A DNA stretch of 64,000 bases from Limosilactobacillus panis (GCF_019797825.1 NZ_CP081855.1:558001-622000); one strand, 5' to 3'. Shown: positions 39,160 through 50,844, counted from the first letter of the stretch. A program made the numbers and translations. Notes: generated by a model not told the origin, from the letters alone.

Positions 39160-40068
39160 ATGAGACGTGTTAGAAAGGCAATTATTCCTGCTGCCGGTTT
39201 AGGGACCCGTTTTCTTCCCGCAACTAAGGCACTTGCTAAGGAAATGCTGCCAATTGTTGATAAGCCAACCATTCAATTTATTGTTGAAGAAGCCCGGAAG
39301 TCAGGAATCGAAGACATTGTTGTTGTCGACGGCAAGAACAAGCGGTCAATTGAAGACCACTTCGATTCAAATCCCGAACTGGAAGATAACCTGCGGTCTA
39401 AGCATAAGGACGAGATGCTAAAGCTAGTTGAAGAAACGACCGATATCAACATCTACTTCATTCGTCAATCCCACCCACGGGGCTTAGGAGATGCTGTATT
39501 AACGGCTCGGGATTTCATTGGTGACGAACCCTTTGTTGTAATGCTAGGTGACGACCTTAACAACATCAACAACAATGGTGAACCATTGACCAAGCAACTG
39601 ATTGAAAGCTACCACCAGACTGGTGCTTCCACCTTGGCGGTTATGCGGGTTCCACACGAAGATACTGCCAAGTACGGTGTTATTAACCCAAGCAAGGAAG
39701 TTACCCCTGGTCTGTACAACGTCACTAGCTTTGTTGAAAAGCCAGCCCCGAAGAACGCACCGAGCGATTTGGCTATCATTGGTCGTTACGTCTTCACTCC
39801 TGAAATCTTTGATGTGCTGGCAAAGACCAAGCCGGGCAAGGGTGGCGAAATCCAACTGACCGATGCCATTGACACGATGAACCAAACTCAACGTGTCTTT
39901 GCCCGTGAATACAAGGGTGACCGTTACGACGTTGGTAATAAGTTTGGCTGGATTAAGACCAACATTGAATACGGCCTTAACCACCCACAAGTTAAGGATG
40001 AATTACGAGATTACATCAAGAACCTGGGTGCCAAGTTGACGGCCCAAGATAAGAAGGCTAAGAAGTAA
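39160..40068 (+). CDS. galU: UTP-glucose-1-phosphate uridylyltransferase
   Basis: GalU makes UDP-glucose for lipoteichoic acid, polysaccharide and the GalE step. The 302-residue protein has the nucleotide-binding [19 protein letters not shown] near residue 11, [13 protein letters not shown], and LGDDL near 130. It is a short distance after gpsA and ends at a strong hairpin. Codon use is more biased than in gpsA. Confidence 0.96.
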   Translation: MRRVRKAIIPAAGLGTRFLPATKALAKEMLPIVDKPTIQFIVEEARKSGIEDIVVVDGKNKRSIEDHFDSNPELEDNLRSKHKDEMLKLVEETTDINIYFIRQSHPRGLGDAVLTARDFIGDEPFVVMLGDDLNNINNNGEPLTKQLIESYHQTGASTLAVMRVPHEDTAKYGVINPSKEVTPGLYNVTSFVEKPAPKNAPSDLAIIGRYVFTPEIFDVLAKTKPGKGGEIQLTDAIDTMNQTQRVFAREYKGDRYDVGNKFGWIKTNIEYGLNHPQVKDELRDYIKNLGAKLTAQDKKAKK

Positions 40069-40080
40069 TCCTGATACATT

Positions 40081-40138
40081 ATTAAAAGTAAGAGGCTGAC
40101 GAATAGTAATCCGCCGGTCTCTTACTTTTAATAAGCAA
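40081..40138 (+). terminator. galU terminator
   Basis: ATTAAAAGTAAGAG (40081-40094) pairs perfectly with CTCTTACTTTTAAT (40119-40132). The U-rich part is within the distal arm. Confidence 0.75.
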
Positions 40139-40203
40139 AATTCTAGACAATATTTCCCTGCTCGGGTATGATAACGATAGTAAAAAGGCGAGGAGGAAGG
40201 AAA

Positions 40204-41136
40204 ATGGCAGAAAGCAAGAAATACGATGTAATTATTATTGGCGCGGGCCCCGGTGGGATGACGACGGCCCTTTACGCATCCCGGGCAAACCTAAAAGTGG
40301 TGATGCTAGACCGGGGAGCTTACGGCGGTAATCTGAACAATACGGCTTCCATCGTCAACTACACCGGCTTCAAAGATGTCCAAGGGCCCGAACTGGCAGA
40401 GAAGATGTACCAGGGGGCAACACAATTTGGCGCCGAATATGCTTACGGGACGGTAACTAAGATTGCTACGAATGGGCAGCTAAAGGAAGTTACCACGGAC
40501 ATGGGCGATACCTTTACTGCTCCGGTCGTTGTGATTGCCACGGGATCTGATCACCGGAAACTCGGGGTACCCGGTGAAGAACAGTTTAGTGGTCGTGGCG
40601 TGTCCTACTGCGCTGTCTGTGACGGTGCTTTCTTTAAGGGGAAGCACTTAGTTGTTGTCGGTGGGGGTGACTCGGCTGTTGAGGAGGGGTTGTACCTGAC
40701 ACAACTGGCTTCTAAGGTAACGGTGCTGGTCCGTCGGGGAGAACTCCGCGCGCAACCAATGCTTCAGGATGAAGCAGCTAAGAATGATAAGATGACCTTC
40801 GTATACCACACCAGTGTCACCGAAATCGTTGGTGACGACGTTAAGGTGCGGGGGGTCAAGACCCACAATAACCAAACTGGTGAAAATAAGGAGATGGCCG
40901 CCGACGGGATCTTCATTTACGTCGGTAACATTCCAATGACCAAGCCATTTACTGATCTTGGTATCCTTGATAGTGATGGCTGGGTCAAGACGGATTCAAC
41001 GATGAAGACGGCTATTCCTGGCATCTTCGCAATTGGGGATGTCCGTGAGACTCCGCTCCGCCAGATTGCCACGGCCGTTGGTGACGGTGCCATCGCTGGT
41101 CAGCAGGTCTATCAATACATTAAGGGACTAAAATAA
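40204..41136 (+). CDS. trxB: Thioredoxin reductase
   Basis: The 310-residue FAD/NADPH enzyme has GAGPGGMTTALYASR near residue 14, the redox CAVC in SYCAVCDGAFF near 135, the NADPH motif GGGDSAVEEGLYL near 152, and the FAD-binding GIFAIGDVRETPLRQ near the C terminus. It keeps thioredoxin, and probably NrdH, reduced. The ATG at 40204 follows GAGGAAGGAA. Confidence 0.96.
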   Translation: MAESKKYDVIIIGAGPGGMTTALYASRANLKVVMLDRGAYGGNLNNTASIVNYTGFKDVQGPELAEKMYQGATQFGAEYAYGTVTKIATNGQLKEVTTDMGDTFTAPVVVIATGSDHRKLGVPGEEQFSGRGVSYCAVCDGAFFKGKHLVVVGGGDSAVEEGLYLTQLASKVTVLVRRGELRAQPMLQDEAAKNDKMTFVYHTSVTEIVGDDVKVRGVKTHNNQTGENKEMAADGIFIYVGNIPMTKPFTDLGILDSDGWVKTDSTMKTAIPGIFAIGDVRETPLRQIATAVGDGAIAGQQVYQYIKGLK

Positions 41137-41255
41137 GAAATTGGCGGTGAGTTATTTGCTTAGTAAAAGTTTAGTAAAATATATAGTAAAGGCACGCATC
41201 AGCCCCAAGATGCGGTATACTGATTACAGATTAAAGAAGTAAAGGGGACTTTATT

Positions 41256-42983
41256 GTGAGCTGGAAAGACACCTACCAAGTATGGAAAGAACGGACCGAC
41301 CTCGATCCTAAGCTTAAGCAAGAATTAGACGCAATGAGCGATGACAAGGAGATTGAGGACGCCTTTTATGGCCCACTGTCATTTGGTACTGCTGGAATGC
41401 GGGGACTGATGGGTCCCGGCATTAACCGGATGAACATCTACACGGTTCGTCAGGCTACCGAGGGATTGGCAACCCTGATGGAATCACTGGGGGATGAAGT
41501 CAAGCAACGTGGGGTAGCAATTGGTTATGATTCTCGTCATAACTCTTACCAATTTGCCCATGATTCTGCCCGAGTATTAGGGGCTCACGGAATCAAAGTT
41601 TACATTTACGATAACGTCCGGCCAACTCCTGAACTTTCCTTCGCTGTTCGCCACAACAAGACCTATGCCGGGATTATGATCACTGCTAGTCACAACCCAA
41701 TGGAATATAACGGCTACAAGATTTATGGTGAAGATGGTGGGCAGATGCCGCCAAAGGAATCCGATATGATGACCGGTTACATTCGCAAGATTGATGATAT
41801 CTTTGACATCAAGCTTGCGAATGAACAGGAAATGTTAAATCATGGTTTGGAAACTGTAATGGGTGAAGATGTTGATCACGCTTACCTACAACACGCCAAG
41901 GAAGTTACGGTTAACCCTGAACTGGCAAAGGAATATGGCAAGGATATGAAGTTCGTCTTCACACCACTGTGTGGGACTGGTCGGATGCTTGGTGAACGGG
42001 CGCTGCGGCAAGCTGGCTTTACCAATTTTACGATTGAGCCAACTGAAGCTCAACCAAATGGTGACTTCCCAGGTTTGAAGCACCCCAATCCAGAATTCCC
42101 TGAAGCATTTGTTCGTTCAATCAAGCTCGGCAAAAAGATTGACGCTGATGTCTTAATTGCGACTGACCCGGATGCTGACCGTTTAGGGTGCGCCGTTCGC
42201 CAACCAAACGGTGAATATCAACTGCTGACGGGGAACCAGATTGCCTCGATCATGCTGCATTACATCCTGGAAGCCCACAAGCAGGCGGGAACTTTGCCAA
42301 AGAACGCAGCCGCCGTTAAGTCAATTGTTTCCACTAACTTTGCTGCTAAGATTGCGGAAAGCTATGGTGTTTCAATGATCAACGTTTTGACCGGGTTCAA
42401 ATGGATTGCGGACCAGATTCACCAATACGAAACTGGGAAGGCCGACCACACCTTCATGTTTGGTTTTGAAGAAAGTTATGGCTACCTGATTAAGCCATTT
42501 GTTCGGGATAAGGATGCTATCCAATCACTGACCCTGCTGGCTGAGGTTGCCGCATACTACCGGAGCCGGAATATGACCCTGTACGATGGCTTGCAAGAAC
42601 TCTTCAAGAAGTACGGATACTTCCGTGAAAAGACGATTGCCAATACTTACGCTGGAGTTGACGGTCCGGCAAAGATTCAGGGACTGATGAAGAAGTTTAG
42701 GGAGGAAGCACCGGCTGATTTTGCGGGTCACAAGGTTGTTGCTACTGAAGACTTCTCCAAGGGGACCAAGACAACTGCTGACGGCCAAGTGAGTGAGTTG
42801 GGAATTCCAGAATCAAACGTACTCCGCTACCTGCTTGACGATGAGACCTGGATTGCTATCCGGCCATCAGGAACGGAGCCAAAACTGAAGTTCTATATTG
42901 GAACAAGCGATGATTCACTGGATAAGGCCAATGCTAAACTTGCTGAATTTGAAAAGGCTCTGCAGGCATTCGCTGAAGAGTAA
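41256..42983 (+). CDS. pgcA: Phosphoglucomutase (alpha-phosphohexomutase)
   Basis: Interconverts glucose 6-phosphate and glucose 1-phosphate. The 575-residue protein has the phosphoserine loop ITASHNPMEYNGYK near residue 145, the metal loop ATDPDADRLGCAV near 308, the sugar-binding GFEESYGYL, and the phosphate-binding IRPSGTEPKLKFY near 533. It starts at a GTG after AAAGGGG. With galU and galE it connects hexose phosphate to UDP-sugars. Confidence 0.95.
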   Translation: MSWKDTYQVWKERTDLDPKLKQELDAMSDDKEIEDAFYGPLSFGTAGMRGLMGPGINRMNIYTVRQATEGLATLMESLGDEVKQRGVAIGYDSRHNSYQFAHDSARVLGAHGIKVYIYDNVRPTPELSFAVRHNKTYAGIMITASHNPMEYNGYKIYGEDGGQMPPKESDMMTGYIRKIDDIFDIKLANEQEMLNHGLETVMGEDVDHAYLQHAKEVTVNPELAKEYGKDMKFVFTPLCGTGRMLGERALRQAGFTNFTIEPTEAQPNGDFPGLKHPNPEFPEAFVRSIKLGKKIDADVLIATDPDADRLGCAVRQPNGEYQLLTGNQIASIMLHYILEAHKQAGTLPKNAAAVKSIVSTNFAAKIAESYGVSMINVLTGFKWIADQIHQYETGKADHTFMFGFEESYGYLIKPFVRDKDAIQSLTLLAEVAAYYRSRNMTLYDGLQELFKKYGYFREKTIANTYAGVDGPAKIQGLMKKFREEAPADFAGHKVVATEDFSKGTKTTADGQVSELGIPESNVLRYLLDDETWIAIRPSGTEPKLKFYIGTSDDSLDKANAKLAEFEKALQAFAEE

Positions 42984-43010
42984 ATCGTCTCGCCAATTGA
43001 ATAAAAGCAT

Positions 43011-43052
43011 GACGCCAGTAAACGGTTTACCGCCGGATACTGGCGCTTTTTT
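43011..43052 (+). terminator. pgcA terminator
   Basis: ACGCCAGTA (43012-43020) pairs with TACTGGCGC (43038-43046), with inner ACGGTT-type pairing, followed by TTTTTTG. Confidence 0.85.
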
Positions 43053-43071
43053 GAGCTTGCAGATTAATAGA

Positions 43072-43085
43072 CGAATGCATGTTTG
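43072..43085. promoter_or_regulatory. Possible LexA (DinR) SOS box upstream of uvrBA
   Basis: CGAATGCATGTTTG matches the Gram-positive SOS consensus CGAACrnryGTTyC at 12 of 14 positions. It sits 103 bp before uvrB, whose orthologues are SOS genes in Bacillota. Confidence 0.45.
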
Positions 43086-43187
43086 CATGATAAACTTAAA
43101 TGGTGCAAAAGGGGATAAATGACTGAGAAATCAACCATTTAGATCATTCGTAAATAAAGTGAAATTGGCTTTGGGGAGGAAAGTTTT

Positions 43188-45233
43188 GTGATTTATCGAC
43201 AACCAGATAAAAAGTTTGAACTTGTTTCCGATTATCAACCAACCGGGGACCAGCCGGAGGCAATTGCCCAGTTAACCAAGGGAATCCAAAACGGTGATAA
43301 GGCTCAAATCCTGTTAGGGGCCACCGGGACAGGGAAAACATTTACCATTTCCAACGTAATTGCTAACGTGAATAAGCCGACTTTGATCTTGTCCCACAAC
43401 AAAACCTTGGCTGGACAGCTTTACGGCGAAATGAAGAAGTTTTTCCCCCACAATGCGGTTGAATACTTCGTTTCTTACTATGACTACTACCAACCAGAAG
43501 CCTACGTTCCTTCCAGTGACACTTACATTGAAAAGGACGCTTCAATTAACGACGAAATTGATAAGCTCCGTCATGCCGCCACGACTTCTTTGCTGGAACG
43601 AAACGACGTGATTGTCGTGGCCTCAGTTTCCAGTATCTTCGGTTTGGGGGACCCCCGGGAATACCAGAATAGTGTTATTTCCCTTCACGTTGGTCAGCAG
43701 ATTGAGCGTGATAAACTCTTACGCGACCTCGTCAACATCCAGTTTGACCGGAATGACATCGACTTTCAACGGGGCCGTTTCCGGGTCCATGGTGACGTCG
43801 TGGAAATTTTCCCGGCCTCGCGTGACGAACGGGCCCTGCGAATTGAATTCTTTGGTGATGAAATCGACCGGATTCGAGAAGTGGACGCCCTCACCGGTGA
43901 AGTTATTGGCGACAGTGATAAGGTCTCCATTTTCCCGGCTACCCACTTTATGACCAGTGATGAAATTATGGACCGGGCCCTTCCAGAAATTGAAGAGGAC
44001 ATGAAAAAGCAGGTCAAGAAGTTTACCGACGAGGGGAAGCTCTTGGAGGCCGAACGAATTCAACAGCGGACCACTTATGATATTGAGATGATGCGGGAAA
44101 TGGGTTATACGAACGGTATTGAAAACTATTCCCGCTATATGGATGGCCGCCAGCCTGGGGAACCACCATTTACCCTCCTGGACTTCTTCCCAAAAGACTT
44201 CCTGCTGGTAGTTGATGAATCGCACCAGACGATGCCGCAGGTTCGGGGGATGTACAACGGAGATCGGGCGCGGAAGCAGATGCTGATCGACTATGGCTTC
44301 CGTTTACCCAGTGCCCTTGACAACCGGCCGCTAAAGCTTGGTGAATTTGAGCAGCGGGTCAACCAGGTGGTTTACATGTCGGCAACTCCCGGACCGTATG
44401 AGTTGAACCAGACTGACCACATTGCCCAACAGATCATTCGGCCAACTGGTCTTCTGGACCCAACGATTGAAGTCCGGCCGGTAATGGGCCAGATTGATGA
44501 CTTGGTCGGTGAGATCAACAAGCGGGTTGAACGCCATGAGCGGGTCTTCGTGACAACCCTGACTAAAAAGATGTCCGAAGATTTGACGGACTATCTGAAG
44601 GACCTCGGCTTAAAGGTAAAGTACTTGCACAGCGACATCAAGACCTTGGAGCGGACACAAATCATCCGTGACCTCCGTCTCGGTAAGTTTGATGTCCTGG
44701 TCGGAATCAACCTTCTCCGGGAGGGATTAGACGTTCCGGAGGTTTCCCTGGTTGCCATCCTCGATGCGGACAAGGAAGGTTTCCTGCGGAATGAGCGGTC
44801 CCTGATTCAAACGATTGGGCGGGCCGCCAGAAACGAACATGGTGCAGTTATCATGTATGCCGACACGGTAACCGAGTCAATGCAGAAGGCAATCGACGAG
44901 ACCAAGCGGCGGCGGTCTATTCAGATGAAGTATAACGAAGAACACCACATCACGCCGCACACGATCGTCAAGCCAATTCAAGAGGCCATATCGGCAACGA
45001 AGAAGACGGAAGACACCGGCAAAAAGGAAGACGAGAGCGAGTTTACGACCAAGGACTTTGCCAAGTTATCTAAGGATGCTCAACAAAAGATGGTCGCTGA
45101 ATTAACTGAGCAGATGCAGGCGGCAGCTAAGCGACTCGACTTTGAACAAGCGGCTACCCTGCGTGATACGGTAATGGAATTAAAGGCCCAGATGACGAAG
45201 AAGAAGACCAAACTTGGTCGAAAGGTTAAGTAA
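43188..45233 (+). CDS. uvrB: Excinuclease ABC subunit B
   Basis: UvrB verifies DNA damage and recruits UvrC. The 681-residue helicase-like protein has Walker [12 protein letters not shown] near residue 43, the beta-hairpin region [12 protein letters not shown] near 95, DESHQTMPQ near 342, and the C-terminal UvrB/C interaction motif ([15 protein letters not shown], about 645-660). It starts at a GTG after GGGGAGGAAAG. uvrA follows by 14 bp. Confidence 0.97.
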   Translation: MIYRQPDKKFELVSDYQPTGDQPEAIAQLTKGIQNGDKAQILLGATGTGKTFTISNVIANVNKPTLILSHNKTLAGQLYGEMKKFFPHNAVEYFVSYYDYYQPEAYVPSSDTYIEKDASINDEIDKLRHAATTSLLERNDVIVVASVSSIFGLGDPREYQNSVISLHVGQQIERDKLLRDLVNIQFDRNDIDFQRGRFRVHGDVVEIFPASRDERALRIEFFGDEIDRIREVDALTGEVIGDSDKVSIFPATHFMTSDEIMDRALPEIEEDMKKQVKKFTDEGKLLEAERIQQRTTYDIEMMREMGYTNGIENYSRYMDGRQPGEPPFTLLDFFPKDFLLVVDESHQTMPQVRGMYNGDRARKQMLIDYGFRLPSALDNRPLKLGEFEQRVNQVVYMSATPGPYELNQTDHIAQQIIRPTGLLDPTIEVRPVMGQIDDLVGEINKRVERHERVFVTTLTKKMSEDLTDYLKDLGLKVKYLHSDIKTLERTQIIRDLRLGKFDVLVGINLLREGLDVPEVSLVAILDADKEGFLRNERSLIQTIGRAARNEHGAVIMYADTVTESMQKAIDETKRRRSIQMKYNEEHHITPHTIVKPIQEAISATKKTEDTGKKEDESEFTTKDFAKLSKDAQQKMVAELTEQMQAAAKRLDFEQAATLRDTVMELKAQMTKKKTKLGRKVK

Positions 45234-45247
45234 AGGAGAGATACTTC

Positions 45248-48112
45248 TTGGCAAATGATAAGATCATAATCCATGGGGCCCGGGCTCATAACCTGAAAAA
45301 TATTGACGTTAAGATTCCGAAGAACAAGTTGGTAGTTATCACCGGCTTATCGGGATCAGGAAAGAGCTCGCTGGCCTTTGATACCCTTTATGCGGAAGGG
45401 CAACGCCGGTACGTGGAGAGTCTATCCGCTTACGCTCGGCAGTTTTTGGGGCAGATGGATAAACCGGATGTTGACTCGATTGATGGCCTTTCACCAGCAA
45501 TCTCAATTGACCAAAAGACAACTTCCCACAACCCCCGGTCGACCGTGGGGACGGTAACGGAGATCAATGACTTCCTTCGTCTCCTCTGGGCCCGTGTGGG
45601 GACGCCTATCTGTCCAAACGACCACATTCCGATTAGCAGCCAGTCTGCCGAACAGATGGTGGACCGGGTCCTTGAATTACCCGAACGGACCCGTCTGCAA
45701 ATTCTCTCACCAGTTGTGCAGGCTAAGAAAGGAACCCAGAAGAAAGTCCTCGCAACCATCAAGCGGGAGGGTTTTGTCCGGGTTCAGGTCGATGGTGAGA
45801 CATATGATTTAGATGAGGTCCCCGAACTTAATAAGAACCAGAAGCACACCATTAACGTGGTGATTGACCGAATCATTGTAAAGGATGGTATTCGGTCCCG
45901 CCTGTTTGACTCCTTTGAGGCGGCCCTGCGCTTGAGTAGTGGGTACGCAATCGCTGATGTCATCGGGGGCGACCCGATTCCGTTTTCTGAGAAGTATGCC
46001 TGCCCAATCTGCGGCTTTACGGTTGGCGAGCTGGAACCCCGTTTATTTTCCTTTAACGCGCCAATGGGGGCTTGCCCGGAGTGTGAGGGCCTTGGTTCAA
46101 AGCTTGAGGTCGATGTTGACCTGGTTGTTCCCGACCGAACAAAGACCCTTAATGAAGGGGCAATGGTTCCGTGGAACCCCATCTCATCCCAGTATTACCC
46201 GGCCCTGTTAGCCCAGTTCTGTCAGTCGGTGGGAATTGACATGGACACACCGTTTAACAAATTGCCCAAGAAACAGCAGAAGCAGGTTCTTTACGGGAAT
46301 GGTGACAAGCTGTTCCACTTTCACTACGAAAATGACTTTGGGGGTGTCCGTGACGTCGATGTCCCGTTTGAAGGGGTCGTTAATAATGTTAGCCGCCGTT
46401 ATAAGGAAACCAATTCCGACTTTACCCGGGAGCAAATGCGCAAATACATGACCGAGTTACCGTGTCCAGCTTGCCACGGTTACCGGCTAAATCAGCGGGC
46501 ACTGGCCGTCAAGATTGACGGACAAAATATTGGCCAGGTTTCTGACCTCTCAATCAGCAAGGCAATTAACTTCTTCAAGGGGGTTAAGCTGTCGGAACAG
46601 AACGAACAGATTGCTCGTCCCATCCTGAAGGAGATTCTTGACCGGCTGACCTTTATGAAAAACGTCGGGGTTGAGTATTTGACACTTAGCCGGTCGGCCC
46701 GAACACTTTCTGGTGGGGAGGCCCAGCGGATTCGACTGGCGACCCAGATCGGTTCCAACCTTTCCGGAGTAATGTACGTACTTGATGAACCATCGATTGG
46801 TCTCCACCAGCGAGATAATGATCGCTTGATTTCATCTTTAAAGGCCATGCGTGACTTGGGAAATACCCTGATTGTGGTTGAACACGATGAAGACACGATG
46901 CGGGCAGCCGACTACATCATTGATATTGGTCCGGGCGCCGGTGAAAACGGGGGTCAAGTCATGGCCGCCGGTACTCCGAAGCAGATCATGCGGTCACGTA
47001 AATCCCTGACTGGCCAGTATCTAGCGGGTAAAAAGTTTATTCCGGTACCCACAAAGCGCCGCCAGGGTAATGGCAAGCACCTGCTTTTGAAGGGGGCCTG
47101 TGCTAATAACCTGAAGAAAATTGATGTTGATTTCCCGCTGGGTAAGTTCATCTGTGTCACCGGGGTCTCCGGCTCCGGAAAGTCGACCCTGGTCAACCTG
47201 ATTCTCAAGCGGGTCCTCGCCCAAAAACTTAACCATAATTCCGCTAAGCCGGGAAAGTACAGCTCAATTAGTGGAATTAAGAATATTGAAAAGGTGATTA
47301 ACATTGACCAGTCACCGATTGGGCGGACCCCCCGCAGTAACCCGGCAACCTATACCGGTGTCTTTGATGATATTCGCGAACTCTTTGCCCAGACCAACCA
47401 GGCGAAGGTGCGGGGCTACACCAAGGGCCGCTTCAGTTTCAATGTTAAGGGTGGCCGGTGTGAAGCTTGTCATGGTGATGGGATTCTTAAGATTGAGATG
47501 AACTTCCTGCCAGATGTCTACGTCCCGTGTGAGGTTTGCCACGGTACCCGCTACAATTCCGAAACCCTGGAAGTGGAATACAAGGGAAAGAACATTGCCC
47601 AGGTACTGAATATGACGGTGTCTGAGGCCCTCAAGTTCTTCAGTGCAATTCCAAAGATCAGGCGGAAACTGCAGACAATTGAGGACGTCGGCCTCGGTTA
47701 CGTTCACCTAGGCCAACCGGCAACAACCTTGTCTGGTGGGGAGGCCCAGCGGATGAAGCTGGCAGCCGAACTGCACCGTCAATCTCACGGGAAGAGCTTC
47801 TATATCCTCGACGAACCGACAACAGGTTTACACATGGACGATATCAAACGATTGCTGAGTGTTCTCCAACGACTAGTCGACGCTGGCAACACCGTACTGG
47901 TAATTGAACACGACCTTGATGTGGTCAAGTCGGCCGACTGGCTGATTGACCTGGGACCAGAAGGTGGGGACGCCGGTGGCTACGTTGTGGCGACCGGAAC
48001 ACCTGAAGAAGTGGCCCAGGTTAAGGAAAGCTATACCGGCCAGTACCTGAAAAAAATGCTAGAACGGGACAGTAAATGGGCCCAAAAGCGGGCAGCAAAG
48101 AAGAAAAAGTAA
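45248..48112 (+). CDS. uvrA: Excinuclease ABC subunit A
   Basis: The 954-residue protein has two ABC modules with zinc fingers: Walker [10 protein letters not shown] near residue 31 and GVSGSGKST near 640, zinc modules around CPIC...CPEC (near 254-280) and CEAC...CEVC (near 738-764), and paired signatures LSGGEAQR. It starts at a TTG (45248) 10 bp after AAAGGAGAG. It forms the damage-recognition complex with UvrB from the same operon. Confidence 0.97.
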   Translation: MANDKIIIHGARAHNLKNIDVKIPKNKLVVITGLSGSGKSSLAFDTLYAEGQRRYVESLSAYARQFLGQMDKPDVDSIDGLSPAISIDQKTTSHNPRSTVGTVTEINDFLRLLWARVGTPICPNDHIPISSQSAEQMVDRVLELPERTRLQILSPVVQAKKGTQKKVLATIKREGFVRVQVDGETYDLDEVPELNKNQKHTINVVIDRIIVKDGIRSRLFDSFEAALRLSSGYAIADVIGGDPIPFSEKYACPICGFTVGELEPRLFSFNAPMGACPECEGLGSKLEVDVDLVVPDRTKTLNEGAMVPWNPISSQYYPALLAQFCQSVGIDMDTPFNKLPKKQQKQVLYGNGDKLFHFHYENDFGGVRDVDVPFEGVVNNVSRRYKETNSDFTREQMRKYMTELPCPACHGYRLNQRALAVKIDGQNIGQVSDLSISKAINFFKGVKLSEQNEQIARPILKEILDRLTFMKNVGVEYLTLSRSARTLSGGEAQRIRLATQIGSNLSGVMYVLDEPSIGLHQRDNDRLISSLKAMRDLGNTLIVVEHDEDTMRAADYIIDIGPGAGENGGQVMAAGTPKQIMRSRKSLTGQYLAGKKFIPVPTKRRQGNGKHLLLKGACANNLKKIDVDFPLGKFICVTGVSGSGKSTLVNLILKRVLAQKLNHNSAKPGKYSSISGIKNIEKVINIDQSPIGRTPRSNPATYTGVFDDIRELFAQTNQAKVRGYTKGRFSFNVKGGRCEACHGDGILKIEMNFLPDVYVPCEVCHGTRYNSETLEVEYKGKNIAQVLNMTVSEALKFFSAIPKIRRKLQTIEDVGLGYVHLGQPATTLSGGEAQRMKLAAELHRQSHGKSFYILDEPTTGLHMDDIKRLLSVLQRLVDAGNTVLVIEHDLDVVKSADWLIDLGPEGGDAGGYVVATGTPEEVAQVKESYTGQYLKKMLERDSKWAQKRAAKKKK

Positions 48113-48142
48113 GTATAAAAGAGACCGAGAAATAAGCTCCTT

Positions 48143-48234
48143 GGCGTCCCGTACGGCTAGCATAGGACGGAGGTTGCCGCTGAAAGCGTCGACCTCCGTT
48201 CGTAGTTGGTGCCACGCTAGACGCGAGGGACGCG
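48143..48234. repeat. Structured non-coding element with nested hairpins
   Basis: An outer 19-bp imperfect stem (GGCGTCCCGTACGGCTAGC, 48143-48161, against 48216-48234; 14 of 19 pairs) encloses an inner hairpin, ACGGAGGT-n3-CGCT against AGCG-n3-ACCTCCGT (48167-48199). Just after it, AAGCTAGCCTGTTTGGTTTCCC resembles part of the dispersed repeat at 14960 in reverse. It is non-coding and GC-rich compared with its flanks. Confidence 0.6.
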
Positions 48235-48299
48235 CTTACGACATGAAGCTAGCCTGTTTGGTTTCCCGTAACTACGTTATAATATTCGGAGTTGCAAGA

Positions 48300-48346
48300 G
48301 TGGCTGGCGAGAAAAAATATTTTTCTCCCAGTCACCTTGTTTTTTA
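48300..48346 (+). terminator. Probable uvrBA terminator
   Basis: GTGGCTGGcGAGAAAA pairs with TTTTCTCcCAGTCAC (one bulge, one G-U pair), followed by CTTGTTTTTT, 20 bp before the next gene. Confidence 0.65.
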
Positions 48347-48365
48347 ATGGCAGGGGGGCCTAAAA

Positions 48366-48882
48366 ATGATTTTAATCAGTGCATGTTTAGCGGGCTTTAA
48401 CGTCCGCTACGATGGTGGGAACGCGCAGAATGACTTAGCAGTCAAACTGGTGGCGTTAGGAAAGGCAATTACGGTTTGTCCAGAGATTATGAGCGGGCTG
48501 AAGACCCCCCGCACCCCAGCGGAGATTCAGGGCGGAACGGGGGATGACGTCCTTGCTGGTCGCGCCCGGGTAGTTAACCGTGACGGGATCGACGTTACAA
48601 AACGCTACCTAATAAGCGCCCACCGGGTCCTGCAGATTGCCCAGAATAATGATGTTCATGTGGCCTTTCTAAAGCAAAAGAGTCCTGCCTGTGGAACCAA
48701 GCTCGTCTATGACGGTTCCTTCTCTGGCAAGCGGATACCTGGCTTGGGCGTTACGGCGGCCCTGCTCCACCAAAGGGGGATTTACGGTGTTCGGTGATGA
48801 AGACCTGACCATTGACACTTTGCGGCCCTATTTAGACCAGGGGACGGTCGACCTGCTGGAAAACGATAATTTACGGTCATAA
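48366..48882 (+). pseudogene. DUF523 protein gene with a frameshift at a G run
   Basis: Frame 1 runs from the ATG at 48366 to a TGA ending at 48797 (143 residues) and matches DUF523 proteins: ISACLAGFNVRYDGGNA at the start, CPEIMSGLKTPRTPAEI, and LKQKSPACGTK. After HQRG the frame ends with IYGVR. Removing one G from the five-G run at 48775-48779 continues as FTVFGDEDL and runs to 48882, giving 171 residues with a natural family-like end. This is either a true one-base insertion, phase variation at a homopolymer, or a sequencing error; the shortened protein may still fold. Function of DUF523 is unknown. A CAGGGGGG site precedes the ATG. Confidence 0.75.
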
Positions 48883-48956
48883 AGGAGTCTGGAGAGGACA
48901 CGCCCGGCACGATGTGTTACAATTGCTAAGTATTGTATTAAGAGGAGAGGGGATTG

Positions 48957-49829
48957 ATGATGACGGAGAAAATGAAAGTCGTAATCATCACTGGAATGAG
49001 TGGTGCCGGCAAGACACTGGCCATCCACAACTTTGAGGACCTTGGCTACTTCGTGATTGATAATATGTTGCCCAGTTTAGCTGAAAAGTTCGTTGACGTG
49101 ATTGAAGAATCGGGGGAATTCAATAAAATTGCGATGGTTACCGATTTACGCTCCCGCGGTTTCTATGACCAGGTTTTACCAAGCTTGAAAAAGCTACGCC
49201 AGCGCGATGACCTGGCTGTCCGGGTCCTCTTCCTTGACGCTGATAACGTTACCCTGGTTTCCCGCTATGAAGAAACGCGTCGTCTGCACCCCCTTGCACG
49301 CCAGGGAAGAATCTTGGATGGGGTTGAACGGGAAAGAAAACTGTTAACCGAGTTAAAAAGTCGGGCAGACGTAATCATTGATACGACTGATCTAACCCCG
49401 CGGAACCTTAAGTTAAGGATTAATAAGCTCTTTAGTCATGGTGAGGGTAGCAACTTCTTCGTCGAAGTCATGTCATTCGGCTTTAAATACGGGCTCCCCT
49501 TGGATGCCGATATTGTAATGGATGTGCGTTTTTTGCCGAACCCCTTCTATGTTCCGGAGCTCAAGCACCTGACCGGGAATGATCGGGCGGTCCAGGAATA
49601 CGTGATGAAAAACAAGGGGGCCCAGGAGTTTTATGCCCATCTCCTCTCTCTTTTGAAGAATGCCCTACCAGGGTACATTCGGGAAGGGAAGAGCAGTTTA
49701 ACGGTCGCCATCGGTTGTACCGGGGGGCAACACCGCTCAGTGACAATTGCCAACAAACTTGCGAAGGACCTTCAGACTGCTGGGTACCATGTTAACTTGT
49801 ACCATCGTGATGCCGACAAGGCCAAATAG
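48957..49829 (+). CDS. rapZ: RapZ (YvcJ) nucleotide-binding protein
   Basis: The 290-residue P-loop protein has [21 protein letters not shown] near residue 11, the [18 protein letters not shown] segment, and the C-terminal [12 protein letters not shown]. In E. coli RapZ controls decay of the GlmZ RNA; in Bacillus YvcJ hydrolyses GTP and affects competence. ATG 48957 is chosen, 9 bp after AGGAG; a second ATG is at 48960. The rapZ-yvcK-whiA cluster is conserved in Bacillota. Confidence 0.95.
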   Translation: MMTEKMKVVIITGMSGAGKTLAIHNFEDLGYFVIDNMLPSLAEKFVDVIEESGEFNKIAMVTDLRSRGFYDQVLPSLKKLRQRDDLAVRVLFLDADNVTLVSRYEETRRLHPLARQGRILDGVERERKLLTELKSRADVIIDTTDLTPRNLKLRINKLFSHGEGSNFFVEVMSFGFKYGLPLDADIVMDVRFLPNPFYVPELKHLTGNDRAVQEYVMKNKGAQEFYAHLLSLLKNALPGYIREGKSSLTVAIGCTGGQHRSVTIANKLAKDLQTAGYHVNLYHRDADKAK

Positions 49830-49843
49830 GAAGGAGAGATTTA

Positions 49844-50830
49844 ATGTTCCATAAACCGAAAATAGTGGTGATTGGTGGTGGAACGGGGTTGCCCGTCATC
49901 CTGCGTGGCTTGAGGGACCAGGATGCGGACGTGACCGCCGTTGTTACCGTTGCCGATGATGGTGGGTCGTCAGGAATTTTGCGCAATTACATCAACGTTG
50001 TCCCGCCTGGTGATATCCGCAATGTCCTGGTGGCTTTGTCGGAATTGCCCCAGCTGGAATTGGATGTTTTCCAGTACCGTTTCCGGAGCTCGGACCAGTT
50101 CTTTGCTGGTCACGCTATCGGTAACCTAATTATCTCTGCTCTTTCGGAGATGAAGGATGGTATCTTCCCAGCCGTTCAAGAACTGTCCAGTATGATGCGG
50201 ATTCGGGGTCACATTTATCCGGTGGCTAATGAGCCACTGACTTTGAATGCGGAGTTTACCGATGGAACAAAGCTCAGCGGGGAATCGGAAATCTCCGCTG
50301 CTCATAAGCAGATCAAGCGGGTCTGGGTCACCCCATCAAACGACCAGGATGGTCACCCGGTTAAACCAGTTCCCGAAGTCATCCAGGCGATTCATGAGGC
50401 TGATCAGATCGTAATCGGGCCGGGAAGCCTGTTTACCAGTATCCTCCCTAATTTGATGATCAAGGAGGTTGGCGATGCAATCTGTGAGAGTAAGGCTGAG
50501 GTCGTCTATATTTGTAATATCATGACCCAAAAAGGTGAGACGGACCACTTTACTGATGCCGACCACGTCCGGGTCTTAAATGACCATCTGGGAAAGAATT
50601 TTATTGATACTGTCCTGGTAAATATCCAGCCAGTCCCGAAGAACTACTTGGACTTCAAGCAGTGGAATGAAATTTCCCAGCCGGTCGGCCACGACTTCCA
50701 AGGATTGCGCCAGCAGGGCTGCCGGGTAATCAGCTCGAATTTCCTGCGGCTAAAGGATAACGGGGCCTTTCATGACCGTGACCGGGTCGTTGCTGAATTA
50801 ATGAATCGCTTGCATGAAGTCCACGATTAA
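49844..50830 (+). CDS. yvcK: YvcK family gluconeogenesis and morphology factor
   Basis: The 328-residue CofD-like protein starts [18 protein letters not shown] and has [15 protein letters not shown] near residue 36 and [13 protein letters not shown] near 190. YvcK binds UDP-sugars and in B. subtilis is needed for growth on gluconeogenic carbon sources and for cell shape. AAGGAGAG precedes the ATG. A gluconeogenesis-like operon follows whiA downstream, which makes the location notable. Confidence 0.94.
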   Translation: MFHKPKIVVIGGGTGLPVILRGLRDQDADVTAVVTVADDGGSSGILRNYINVVPPGDIRNVLVALSELPQLELDVFQYRFRSSDQFFAGHAIGNLIISALSEMKDGIFPAVQELSSMMRIRGHIYPVANEPLTLNAEFTDGTKLSGESEISAAHKQIKRVWVTPSNDQDGHPVKPVPEVIQAIHEADQIVIGPGSLFTSILPNLMIKEVGDAICESKAEVVYICNIMTQKGETDHFTDADHVRVLNDHLGKNFIDTVLVNIQPVPKNYLDFKQWNEISQPVGHDFQGLRQQGCRVISSNFLRLKDNGAFHDRDRVVAELMNRLHEVHD

Positions 50831-50844
50831 AGGGGGTGACCGCC

